Origin: a virus
DNA length: 46,650 nt
IMG/VR virus record: IMGVR_UViG_3300037258_001222
Coordinates: 1 to 46,650 of that record
Direction: 5' to 3' (one strand)
In this document: piece after piece, positions 21,981 through 29,997 of the stretch
Layout: every line of letters starts with the position of its first letter
How positions within the stretch are numbered: position 1 is the first letter of the stretch
Notes under the pieces: model-generated
Told to the model about the DNA's origin: nothing
Databases searched by the model: none
Seen by the model: only the letters and a program-made list of their open reading frames with translations
Translations under genes and position numbers: made by a program

Positions 21981-23225
21981 CTAGGATGCAGCGGTCTTCG
22001 CCACTACCATCGCGCGCGGGAGCGCGAGAGTGAGGGCGTGGCGATGCCGATACACGAGGCCGCGCTGGTCTGCCAAGGCGATCTCCTTGCCGCCGAAGCT
22101 GCCGCTCTCGAACTGCGCGACGCGCATCTCGCCCTTGTCTCCGAATGCGAAGGCTTGCATGTTGCCGAAGATAAGGAACGGGTTGCTCGCGGCATCCGAG
22201 AAGCCGTTGACGCTTGAGGCGCCGACGGCCGGAAGCCAGCGGTTCGTGTAGACCGGGTAGCCGAGGAGCTGGCCGGCGGGCTTGATTGGTCCGCCGCCCG
22301 GATGATCCTCGACCGCAGGCTGTGGCTCTGCGAGTCCGGCGAAGGGCAGGATGTAGTTTCCTGCGGAATCCTTCTCGGTGCGGAGCTTGGCCCAGACAGT
22401 GCGGTGTATGTAGAACGCCGCGCCGCCGAGCAAGGACTCCTCCATGTTGCCGATCATCGCCGAGCTGTCGTCCATGAGGGCGAACTTGGCGAAGGTCGTC
22501 ATCGTCGAGGGAAGCACGTAGCTCGACACCTTCTGGCCGGTCTCGTCGATGGTGGTCGTCGAGGGCCAGTTGAGGATGCCGAGGAACGGATCGCCCGAAT
22601 GGGCGCCGCCCACGAAGCCCTGGTAGTCGATCTCGTTGGCGAGCGCTTCGCCCGCAAGCGAGAGGAGCCAGTCGGCCACGTTGACGGAAGCATCCGCGAG
22701 CAGGTCGTTGCCGACCACGAACGCGAGCTGCCACTTCTTGACGATGAGCTGGGATTGCCCGAAGGTGATGCCCGTGACGACGCCCGGAGCATCCACGCCG
22801 AGGTACGCTCCTTTGAGGAACGCGCCCGTGTAGTTCGGGACCGCCAGTTCGTCACTGGTCATGTTCCACTTCATCGCCTGATTCATGATCGTACCGACCG
22901 AAGCGGCGATACGAAGAATGGCATCGGCGATTTCGCGGGAGACCAAGTAGCCGCCGCGGTTGTCCTGCTCCTCGATCAGAGCCTCATTCGCCTTTTCCCG
23001 TGTCGGAAAGCCGATGGCTTTTCGGACGGTATCAACGAAGAGGTCCTTCTGCTTGGTGTCGAGGCCGGTGCGGTCGAAGCCGAACTTGGCGCGCTCGGCG
23101 CGAAGCTCTGCGACTATCTTGCCGGTTTCAGCGGCGACTTCTTGTCCGATGATCGGGACGAGCTTCTCCTTCATCACCTCGTCGAACGCGGTGACGTGCA
23201 TCTGCTTGATTTCAGCAAAATCCAT
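21981..23225 (-). CDS. major capsid protein (HK97 fold)
   Basis: 414 residues from the ATG at 23225. A 96-residue upstream extension of the frame overlaps the protease gene and is unlikely. A helical delta-like region (1-85) precedes the mature shell: DNRGGYLVSREIADAIL, then the spine-helix and P-domain strands GYPVYTNRWLP and FLIFGNMQAF. The typical protease cleavage zone lies near residue 80-90. It directly follows the protease-scaffold gene. The hairpin at 23234-23249 precedes the start. Confidence 0.9.
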   Translation of the reverse strand: MDFAEIKQMHVTAFDEVMKEKLVPIIGQEVAAETGKIVAELRAERAKFGFDRTGLDTKQKDLFVDTVRKAIGFPTREKANEALIEEQDNRGGYLVSREIADAILRIAASVGTIMNQAMKWNMTSDELAVPNYTGAFLKGAYLGVDAPGVVTGITFGQSQLIVKKWQLAFVVGNDLLADASVNVADWLLSLAGEALANEIDYQGFVGGAHSGDPFLGILNWPSTTTIDETGQKVSSYVLPSTMTTFAKFALMDDSSAMIGNMEESLLGGAAFYIHRTVWAKLRTEKDSAGNYILPFAGLAEPQPAVEDHPGGGPIKPAGQLLGYPVYTNRWLPAVGASSVNGFSDAASNPFLIFGNMQAFAFGDKGEMRVAQFESGSFGGKEIALADQRGLVYRHRHALTLALPRAMVVAKTAAS

Positions 23226-23233
23226 ATATGTAG

Positions 23234-23249
23234 GGGGCAGTAATGCCCC
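23234..23249 (-). promoter_or_regulatory. stem-loop immediately upstream of capsid start
   Basis: GGGGCA-TTAC-TGCCCC on the minus strand, ending 8 nt before the capsid ATG. Could stabilise or process capsid mRNA. Confidence 0.5.
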
Positions 23250-23259
23250 TGATTGGGAT

Positions 23260-25281
23260 TTACTTCTTGCTGCGGTCGCGAATGTCGGCATTGATCTTGC
23301 CAAGCGCTTCGCGCGCCGCAGCTTCAATGCCGCGCACGGTCTCGCGCATGCGCAGATGAGCGGTAAGCTCGTCGTCATCGCGAGAGGGTGCGTGGGTTCT
23401 CGACCTGGATTGCGCGGGAGCCGGTTGAGGTTCAACCTCAACGCTGCGGCTTTCCTCCCCGCTGCCGTCGGCGAGGTCCGGGTGAAGGTCCTCAAGAACG
23501 GCTTTAGCAGCATTCAAATGACTGTGTGCCTCGGCAATCCGCTTCTTCGTCTCGGAAGACACCTTCGCGCCGATTTTCAGCGAAAGTGCGTTCAAGATGA
23601 GCGGATCGACGTGTGGCGTAAGAAATTCTTGCAGCACGGCGAGCGTCTTCTCGTCGGCCTGGTCCTCCTCGCCAAAGGCTGCCTTGCACATAGCCTTGGC
23701 GATCTTGGCGATCGACTTCTTGTGTGCGCGCTGATGCCCGTCCAGGCGGCCAGTGATCCAGTCCGTATGCTCGTCCACCGAGTCCGGGCCGCCCTCAACG
23801 GACTTGACCATGCGATCCTCGAAATCATCGAGGGCGGCTTTGTGTTTGCTCTCGTAATCGTCGTGCTCGTCGCGGAGCGCCTTCAGGTGCTCCTTCTTGT
23901 CAAATGCCTTTTCCATTTCAGGCTTGAAGGCGCGGAAGCAGGCGATGGATTTGGCCCGGTGCATTGATTGCTCGTCGCGCATGGAGTCGCGCAGGTCCTT
24001 CAGATGCTCGCGGATCATGCTTTCGGGCGTCGGTTTCTTGGCAGCCTTCTCGTCGCCGTCGGGTTCGTTGTCGGCGTATGCCTTTTCTTTGAAGTCGTCG
24101 ATCGCCTTCTCTACCTCGCCGACGTGCCGGCCATGCTCCTCGGCGAGTGCCTTCTTGAGCGCCTTCTCCGAAGCCTTGTCGACCGACTTTTCCTCGGCCG
24201 GAACGCAAATCAGCGCGCCTTCCGGGTCGTCGGGATCAACAGCAAGGACGCCCGGCGTGCCGTCCTCCATTGTGCATTCGTCACCCGCCTGTTCGGCCTT
24301 GAGCGCCTTGAACTCGGGCGGCTCCTTGTCGAACTGCTTGTAATGCTTGGCGAGGTGGTCATAGACGGCCTTCTTGTCACCGTCCACGTCCACGCCGCCG
24401 CGCGCGCCCATCAACGCGCCCATGGCAGCCTCGACGCCCCGGAGCACGACGGCCCCGTCGCTCGCGCGGTGATGGGGAAGCTTCAGGTCCTCGAAGCTCG
24501 CGGGGATCGCCTCTTTGGTCCAGGCATAGTGCCCGGCGATATGCCGCTTCTCGGCGTCGGAGAGATCATCCCAGCCCTTGTCCGTGAAGTCCTTGAGGGT
24601 CGGCTTGCTCCACGCCGTATCCGGCGCGGCCGTCTTCTCGGATACGTCCTTCGGGATGAAGCCGAGCGTCTCGGCGAATTCGAGGCCCTTCACGCGCATC
24701 CCGGCAACGTCGAGCCCGATCTCCTTTGCTTCCTCGAAAGTGAGCGCGCGGCCCATCGCTGGCCCGACGCCTTGGTTGGCCGGGACCGGGACAAAGCTGA
24801 ATTCGAGAAGCTCGGCGCGGGTGATGACGGAGCTGTCCTCCGGGTCGAATTCCTTGGGAATGAAGCCGACGGAAGTCGTGCAGCCGACGTTGTACCCCGA
24901 TTTCACGCCGTACTCGTACATGCGGCGGACCTGCTGGGCGAGGGGATTGATTTCGGCCGAAAGGAACACACCACGCGCGCCGAGAGCTGGCACGCCGCGA
25001 TAGGTGGTGTTGTAGGTCTCGGTGCAGACACCTACCGGGAGCGAATAGTAGTCGTGGCCCCAAAGCACGATGGGGTTGTTCTTGTAGTTGATGAGGTCCC
25101 ATCCGTCCTGGCGCACGATCTCCCCTGAGCGGTCTTTTACTTCGGTGGAGATAATCACGTCGAACGTGCCATGCTGCTCCTTGGCCTTGGCGAGCTTCTC
25201 GATCGTGTTGAAGTCGAGCGCTTTGACGCGAGCGCGAATATCGGAGGCGAGGTCTTCAGTGAGCTTAAGAGTGGGGTTCAT
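23260..25281 (-). CDS. prohead protease fused to scaffold-like domain
   Basis: 673 residues. Residues 40-190 form an HK97/herpes-type serine protease: His76 in LWGHDY, Ser137 in TTSVGF, and acidic ELLEFSFVPVPAN near 158-168. Residues about 220-320 contain a helical domain with WDDLSDAEKRHIAGHYAW and ARGGVDVDGDKKAVYDHLAKHY. The last 350 residues are charged, coiled-coil scaffold-like sequence with an acidic C-terminal part. Protease and scaffold are thus in one polypeptide. Extended -10 TGGTATGAT lies 22 nt upstream. Confidence 0.85.
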   Translation of the reverse strand: MNPTLKLTEDLASDIRARVKALDFNTIEKLAKAKEQHGTFDVIISTEVKDRSGEIVRQDGWDLINYKNNPIVLWGHDYYSLPVGVCTETYNTTYRGVPALGARGVFLSAEINPLAQQVRRMYEYGVKSGYNVGCTTSVGFIPKEFDPEDSSVITRAELLEFSFVPVPANQGVGPAMGRALTFEEAKEIGLDVAGMRVKGLEFAETLGFIPKDVSEKTAAPDTAWSKPTLKDFTDKGWDDLSDAEKRHIAGHYAWTKEAIPASFEDLKLPHHRASDGAVVLRGVEAAMGALMGARGGVDVDGDKKAVYDHLAKHYKQFDKEPPEFKALKAEQAGDECTMEDGTPGVLAVDPDDPEGALICVPAEEKSVDKASEKALKKALAEEHGRHVGEVEKAIDDFKEKAYADNEPDGDEKAAKKPTPESMIREHLKDLRDSMRDEQSMHRAKSIACFRAFKPEMEKAFDKKEHLKALRDEHDDYESKHKAALDDFEDRMVKSVEGGPDSVDEHTDWITGRLDGHQRAHKKSIAKIAKAMCKAAFGEEDQADEKTLAVLQEFLTPHVDPLILNALSLKIGAKVSSETKKRIAEAHSHLNAAKAVLEDLHPDLADGSGEESRSVEVEPQPAPAQSRSRTHAPSRDDDELTAHLRMRETVRGIEAAAREALGKINADIRDRSKK

Positions 25282-25303
25282 ACTGTGGATGGATGATATC
25301 TAA

Positions 25304-25312
25304 ATCATACCA
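25304..25312 (-). promoter_or_regulatory. extended -10 promoter of head operon
   Basis: Minus-strand TGGTATGAT, 22 nt before the protease ATG. The candidate regulatory box 2 lies about 25 bp upstream of it. Confidence 0.45.
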
Positions 25313-25336
25313 CCTTCATGCGGAGAAAAATCGATA

Positions 25337-25355
25337 TGTGGATAACCCTAATGGC
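25337..25355 (+). promoter_or_regulatory. TGTGGATAAC-type regulatory box 2
   Basis: Differs from box 1 (2946-2964) only at the two variable positions inside TGTGGATAACNCNAATGGC. It lies in the 85-bp gap between the glycine-rich gene and the protease gene. Confidence 0.5.
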
Positions 25356-25366
25356 CCTTGATGTAT

Positions 25367-26521
25367 TCATACCGCCGTTCTCGCGTATCTCACTCTGGTA
25401 AAAGAGTATGCCTGCTTCGGCAACGCGCCGCTTGAGATAAAGACATGGCTTTTGGGGTTAGGGACGGCGGGCGTGCCTCCCCCTCCCGGCGTATAAGTGA
25501 TAACAATAAGCCCGTTCGCACCCGCGCCTCCCGTCCCCGGCGTTTTTCCCGACCCTGCGCCGCCGCCCCCGCCACCCGCGCCGCCATAGGTGCCTCCTGC
25601 GCCGCCGTTTTGTCCACCGCTCGAATCGCCACCACCAGCGCCGCCGCCGCCGCCAACGCCGTGCGTAGCGTCCCATGTCGTACCCGCGCCGCCGCCCCCT
25701 CCGTAGCCGCTCCACCACCCGCCCGAGCCGCCGCCGCCGTTAGTGCCGTTGCCGCTCCAACTGGCACCCCCGCTACACGTCAACGCGCCGCCGGTGCCGG
25801 ATGAGTTGCTGCCGCCAGAGGAGTTGGGCGCGGAGGTGCCGCCATTCTGCGCGCCGGACGGACTGGGACATGAGGTGGCCGTATTGGGCGCGGCACCTCC
25901 GTCAGCGCCACCGCCACCGCCCGCTTGGCCGTTGAAGGCAGAACCAGCGCCGGATGCGCCGTTTCCATTGGGGCCGCCCGCGCCCGCGCCGCCGGTGCCG
26001 CCATCCGTACCGCTCGTGCCCACAGCGCCCGCGCCGCCGGAATGCGTGAGCGTCGCGCCGATGTTCGATTGGGAATGATTGCTGATGGTGTTGGCACTGC
26101 CGCTCGCTCCGTAGTCGCCTTGGCAGATTTTCGTACTCGTATCGTCTTCGAGATAGGTTGCCGTCGTCCCGCCGCCTGTGCCGACAGAAATGGTAAGTAC
26201 GTCCGCCGCCGCGACATTTGAAGGCGCAGCGACTTCGCCATACCCGCCGCCTTGGCCTCCCGCGCCGCTGGCGGTAACTGCTGCGCCGTTGCCGCCACTG
26301 CCACCGGAGCCGACGCACTCAATCGTATTCGTCGTTGACCAATCGGCCGGAACCGTCCACGTGCTGCCGGAGGTGAGATACCCGCGGCACTGCCCCGATC
26401 CGTCGTCGCTGCCGAAGTCGGGGCATGAGACGGCAAACGCTTGCGGGACGAAGTACGCGAACAGCGACGCCGAAAGAAGAAGCCCGAGCGTTATGGTGCC
26501 AATGCGTTTAAGTAATTTCAT
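25367..26521 (-). CDS. secreted glycine-rich protein with signal peptide
   Basis: 384 residues. A clear Sec signal: basic MKLLKR, hydrophobic GTITLGLLLSASLFAYFV, then a cleavage-type AFA. The mature part has scattered Cys and a Gly-rich domain like the tail adhesin at 10256-11932 (ending GLIVITYTPGGGG), but exported. Lying between portal and protease genes is unexpected for a virion component. Candidate lysogenic-conversion surface protein. Confidence 0.65.
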   Translation of the reverse strand: MKLLKRIGTITLGLLLSASLFAYFVPQAFAVSCPDFGSDDGSGQCRGYLTSGSTWTVPADWSTTNTIECVGSGGSGGNGAAVTASGAGGQGGGYGEVAAPSNVAAADVLTISVGTGGGTTATYLEDDTSTKICQGDYGASGSANTISNHSQSNIGATLTHSGGAGAVGTSGTDGGTGGAGAGGPNGNGASGAGSAFNGQAGGGGGADGGAAPNTATSCPSPSGAQNGGTSAPNSSGGSNSSGTGGALTCSGGASWSGNGTNGGGGSGGWWSGYGGGGGAGTTWDATHGVGGGGGAGGGDSSGGQNGGAGGTYGGAGGGGGGAGSGKTPGTGGAGANGLIVITYTPGGGGTPAVPNPKSHVFISSGALPKQAYSFTRVRYARTAV

Positions 26522-26522
26522 A

Positions 26523-29500
26523 TCATCTATTTAGCGTTCCGTACAAATCAAAGGAAGCATCATCCGCGCTGCCTGAACTCGTGCCAAGCGCGACGAAGTA
26601 GCAGCCGGAGAGCGAGCGGGAGATGGTGGTCGCGCCGGGCGTCGTCGTGAGCGAGACGGTCGAGGTCGCGCTGCCGTCGCCTATGGCAAGCAAGAGCGAG
26701 GTGCCCGCGCGTATCATGCCCTCCACGCTCGTGAGCGTTACGGCTTTAGAGGTACAGACCCGCAAGGTCGAGGTCGCGCTCGCGCCGTATATCGAGCTGT
26801 TAGAGCCGGGCGTCGTCGAAGCCCAGCCCGAGAAGGCTTTGTCGTATGAAAAGACGGTTGAGGTCGCGACGACGGCTCCCGTGCTATCAACGGCAAGCCC
26901 GTTACCCGAGGCGATGTTCGGCAGGTATATCTGTCCGAAATGGGCGATGGTCGAGGAGGCGTAGGTCGAAGAGAACAGCGTGGAGGTTGCGTTGGTAAAA
27001 GTCTGTAATGCCGTCCAGGTGTTCGCGTGCGCGAGGTTCAAGGTGGCCGTGAGCGTGCCGGAGGTCGTGATGGGCGTGCCGCCGATAGTCAAGGTCGAGT
27101 TTGAGTCAGAAAGGCCGACGGACGTGACGGTGCCCGAGCCGCCACCGCTGCCGCCTATACACGTTCCGGCGATAGCGAAGCAGCCAGCCGCGAGATTGAT
27201 GCCGCCGGTCGAGCTGAAAGTGGATGTCGCGGTTGAAAAGTTAATGCCGTTAGTGTCGCCGATAGAAAGAAGCGTGCCGGGAGTCGAAGAACCGATGCCA
27301 AGGTTGCCGTTATGCGAGGCGGTAAGCACCGTCGTCGCATTCGGCGTGAAGGTAATATCGCCGGTGCCCGCGACCGTCTTGAAGTCCATACTGGCTCCCG
27401 CTGTGGTGTCTTGAAACTGCGCGTAGGTGGGGCCGTTAAATTGGATTTGCTGGTAGCCGTTCAACGCGCCCGCGCTGTTCACGGAAAGGTATGTCGTCGC
27501 TCCGTTCTTCACGTCAAAGAGGTCGGAGCCTGCGGAGGTGGTGGCGATAGTGAGAGAACCGATAACCGTTGAGGAGGCGGTGGCAAGCAGGCCGCCATTG
27601 AACGAAAGCATCGTTGAGGTCGCGTTACCGGGGAATGGATAGGAGAAGGACGAACCTCCGCCCGAATACTGCGGAATGTTTAGGGTCGAGCCGTCGAAGG
27701 TCGCGGCTCCCGAGCTGCCAGAGGTCGTGAGCGTAAGGGGGAGCTGGTAGTCGGTATTGGCTACGGCGGTGGCGACCGCGCTTGTTCCTGCGCCTTTCAA
27801 AAGGCCGGAGAGCGTGGTCGAGCCGGTGCCCCCATGAGAGACGCCGAGCGTGCCAGTTATGCCCGTTGAAAGCGGGAGTCCCGTGGCGTTGGTGAGTGTA
27901 AGAGAAGCGGGCGTCCCGTAGTTGTTTGAGCCCGAGAAGGTATTGTTATTGGCAAGCAGAGTCGAGGATGCGGCGGTGATCGTGTCGGACGTATCGCCGA
28001 GAGTGAGCGTCGTGCCGTTCAGAACGATGGTCGAATTGGCGAGCTTGGAGTTAGCTATTGAACCGGCGAGCATCGCGTTGGTAACCTTGCCAGCGCCGAT
28101 CGTGGTGGTGATCGAGGTCGCCCCGGAACCCGAAACGTCCCCCGATAGGGTGATGGTCTGATTGCCCGTCAGATAGCCTTTCGTACCGCCCCAGTAATCG
28201 GCGGAGGTCGTCGAGAAGAAGTTATTGACGCCCTTCCAGTAGTCAGCGGAGGTGGTAGAGAAGCTTGAGGTTACATACCCGCTATCGTTCGTCCACTGCG
28301 AAATATCCGGCGATTTGAAGCTCGAAACGGCGAGATTAAGCGAAGAGGTGGCGATGCTTTTGAGCGTGTTGCCGTTCACCACCTCCGCGAGATTTCCGGC
28401 CGTCCATGATGTCGTGGTGCCCAGGCCGTTAAATTGAAGATGCGAGCCGCTGGTGCCGAGGCCGGTGAGCGGATAGTCGGCATACACGCTGGTGAGGCCG
28501 CCCGAACCGCTGCCGCAATCCGAGCCGGTGCCGCTGATATTCCCGCTGCTATCGACATGCAGGCATTGGATTGAGCCGGTGATATCGGAGAGGGTGAGGC
28601 CGTTGATCGTCGCTCCGCCGGAGAGCGTGAGCTCGGTTGAGGTCGCTGCCGCCGGAAATGGATACGCAAACGTGTCGTAGCCGGCGTCATTCGTCCATTG
28701 CGAGATATTGTTCGATGCAAAACCGGCCGTCGTCAGATTAAGCGAGGAGGTGGCGATGCTCGTGACGTGGCCGTTATCGCTGACTTGCGCGAGATGCCCG
28801 ACCGTCCACGGCGAAGTCGTCGAGAGCGCGTTGCTGCTGCTGCCAGACGGAGTGGAGCAGGTAAACGTGCCTCCTGCCGTTACCGCCGACATGAAGTCGC
28901 CCGAGGAGCAGGTCTTGGCGGTGATGAGCGAGTAGTCGGTGCCGTTCGATGCGGCCGAAAGAACACCCGAGGATGCTTTGAGGATGCCCGTCAAAGTGGC
29001 GCTTATGGTGCCGAGGTTGGCTGCGCTCGTGATCTGTGGCGCGCTCGTCGTGGCGAACCAGTCTTTGAGCGAAAAGAGCGTCGAAGTAGCTATGGCGGTC
29101 GAAATGGCCGAGCCAGATACGATGATCGGATAGGTGCCGGCATAGGTCGCCCCGGCGTACTGCGGAATATTGAGCACGCCGGTCGAGTTGCTGTAGGTCG
29201 CCGCGCCGGATGAGCCGCTGGTGGTGAGGGATATGGCAGAACGCGCGCGCGCATCGGTGAAGTAGAGATTGCTGCCCTCCGAAAGATTGGAAGTCGATTT
29301 CGTCGTGAGCCAGTAGGCGGCGCTTGAGGTGGAGAACGAGCTGGTGACAAAGCCGCTGTCGTTGGTCAGATCGGAGGTCTTGGTCGGTATCGTCGGGGTG
29401 CCGGTGAGCTGGGAATACGGGAGCGAAAGCGATGGAAGCGTAGTAATTGACTTTACGGAGGTCGTCGCCGCGAGGTTCTTGACGAAATCGGCGATCGAGC

Positions 29501-29978
29501 GTGCGGCCGTGTAGTAGAGATTGGAGCCCTCGGTCACCTGCGAGGTGGTGTAGTCGCCGCTCTGGGCCGTCACCGCTCCGGTACGGCCGAAGACGGACGA
29601 GACGCCGCTTTGTGAAGCGAGGGTCGAGGTTGCAAGGTACTCGTATTCTCCGTTCTTGCCGCCAACTAGAAGCGAGCCGTAGGCAGGCAGGGTCGAGGTG
29701 CCGGTGCCGCCCGAAAAGATTTTCACGACGGTCGGAGCAGCTTCGGCCGTGAAGAAGAAGCCGAACAAGACGGCAGCGATGAGAATGATTCCGGGGACTA
29801 GTGTGTAAGGGCGATAGTTCCCATTCCTACGCCGTGTCTCCAGCATCTTGCGGATTGTTTTTTGAGAGGGAGACCGGCCGGCATTCCAAGGCACTTGTCC
29901 CGCGCGAAATTTGGTTAAGGAGGAACATGGTTTGCCCTTCTTTGCCTCGCTGATTTTCTTTCTCGTCGCCTCCGTCAT
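26523..29978 (-). CDS. giant ATST-rich surface/fibre protein, with NUMOD3-like N-terminus
   Basis: 1,151 residues from 29978; 1,107 from the alternative ATG at 29846. Residues 1-60 look like NUMOD3 DNA-binding repeats (TRKKISEAKKGK, VPWNAGR) foreign to a fibre. Residues about 59-82 are a signal anchor (LVPGIILIAAVLFGFFF), then about 1,000 residues of short beta repeats rich in ATST and STTSADYW. The C-terminus has paired Cys. It resembles repetitive CPR surface proteins (memory). Could be a host-displayed adhesin or an unusual tail fibre. Confidence 0.65.
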   Translation of the reverse strand: MTEATRKKISEAKKGKPCSSLTKFRAGQVPWNAGRSPSQKTIRKMLETRRRNGNYRPYTLVPGIILIAAVLFGFFFTAEAAPTVVKIFSGGTGTSTLPAYGSLLVGGKNGEYEYLATSTLASQSGVSSVFGRTGAVTAQSGDYTTSQVTEGSNLYYTAARSIADFVKNLAATTSVKSITTLPSLSLPYSQLTGTPTIPTKTSDLTNDSGFVTSSFSTSSAAYWLTTKSTSNLSEGSNLYFTDARARSAISLTTSGSSGAATYSNSTGVLNIPQYAGATYAGTYPIIVSGSAISTAIATSTLFSLKDWFATTSAPQITSAANLGTISATLTGILKASSGVLSAASNGTDYSLITAKTCSSGDFMSAVTAGGTFTCSTPSGSSSNALSTTSPWTVGHLAQVSDNGHVTSIATSSLNLTTAGFASNNISQWTNDAGYDTFAYPFPAAATSTELTLSGGATINGLTLSDITGSIQCLHVDSSGNISGTGSDCGSGSGGLTSVYADYPLTGLGTSGSHLQFNGLGTTTSWTAGNLAEVVNGNTLKSIATSSLNLAVSSFKSPDISQWTNDSGYVTSSFSTTSADYWKGVNNFFSTTSADYWGGTKGYLTGNQTITLSGDVSGSGATSITTTIGAGKVTNAMLAGSIANSKLANSTIVLNGTTLTLGDTSDTITAASSTLLANNNTFSGSNNYGTPASLTLTNATGLPLSTGITGTLGVSHGGTGSTTLSGLLKGAGTSAVATAVANTDYQLPLTLTTSGSSGAATFDGSTLNIPQYSGGGSSFSYPFPGNATSTMLSFNGGLLATASSTVIGSLTIATTSAGSDLFDVKNGATTYLSVNSAGALNGYQQIQFNGPTYAQFQDTTAGASMDFKTVAGTGDITFTPNATTVLTASHNGNLGIGSSTPGTLLSIGDTNGINFSTATSTFSSTGGINLAAGCFAIAGTCIGGSGGGSGTVTSVGLSDSNSTLTIGGTPITTSGTLTATLNLAHANTWTALQTFTNATSTLFSSTYASSTIAHFGQIYLPNIASGNGLAVDSTGAVVATSTVFSYDKAFSGWASTTPGSNSSIYGASATSTLRVCTSKAVTLTSVEGMIRAGTSLLLAIGDGSATSTVSLTTTPGATTISRSLSGCYFVALGTSSGSADDASFDLYGTLNR

Positions 29979-29986
29979 ACATGTGG

Positions 29987-29992
29987 ATTATA
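29987..29992 (-). promoter_or_regulatory. consensus TATAAT before fibre gene
   Basis: A perfect -10 hexamer on the minus strand, 8 nt before the ATG at 29978 and overlapping the end of the portal gene region. No good -35. Confidence 0.45.
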
Positions 29993-29997
29993 CTGCA

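Noticed and set aside
23226-23513. N-terminal extension of the capsid frame
   Set aside because: It overlaps the protease gene in another frame, and is Arg/Ser-rich shadow sequence.
25445-26436. Open frames opposite and beside the secreted Gly-rich gene
   Set aside because: Same low-complexity shadow effect; the signal peptide fixes the real frame.
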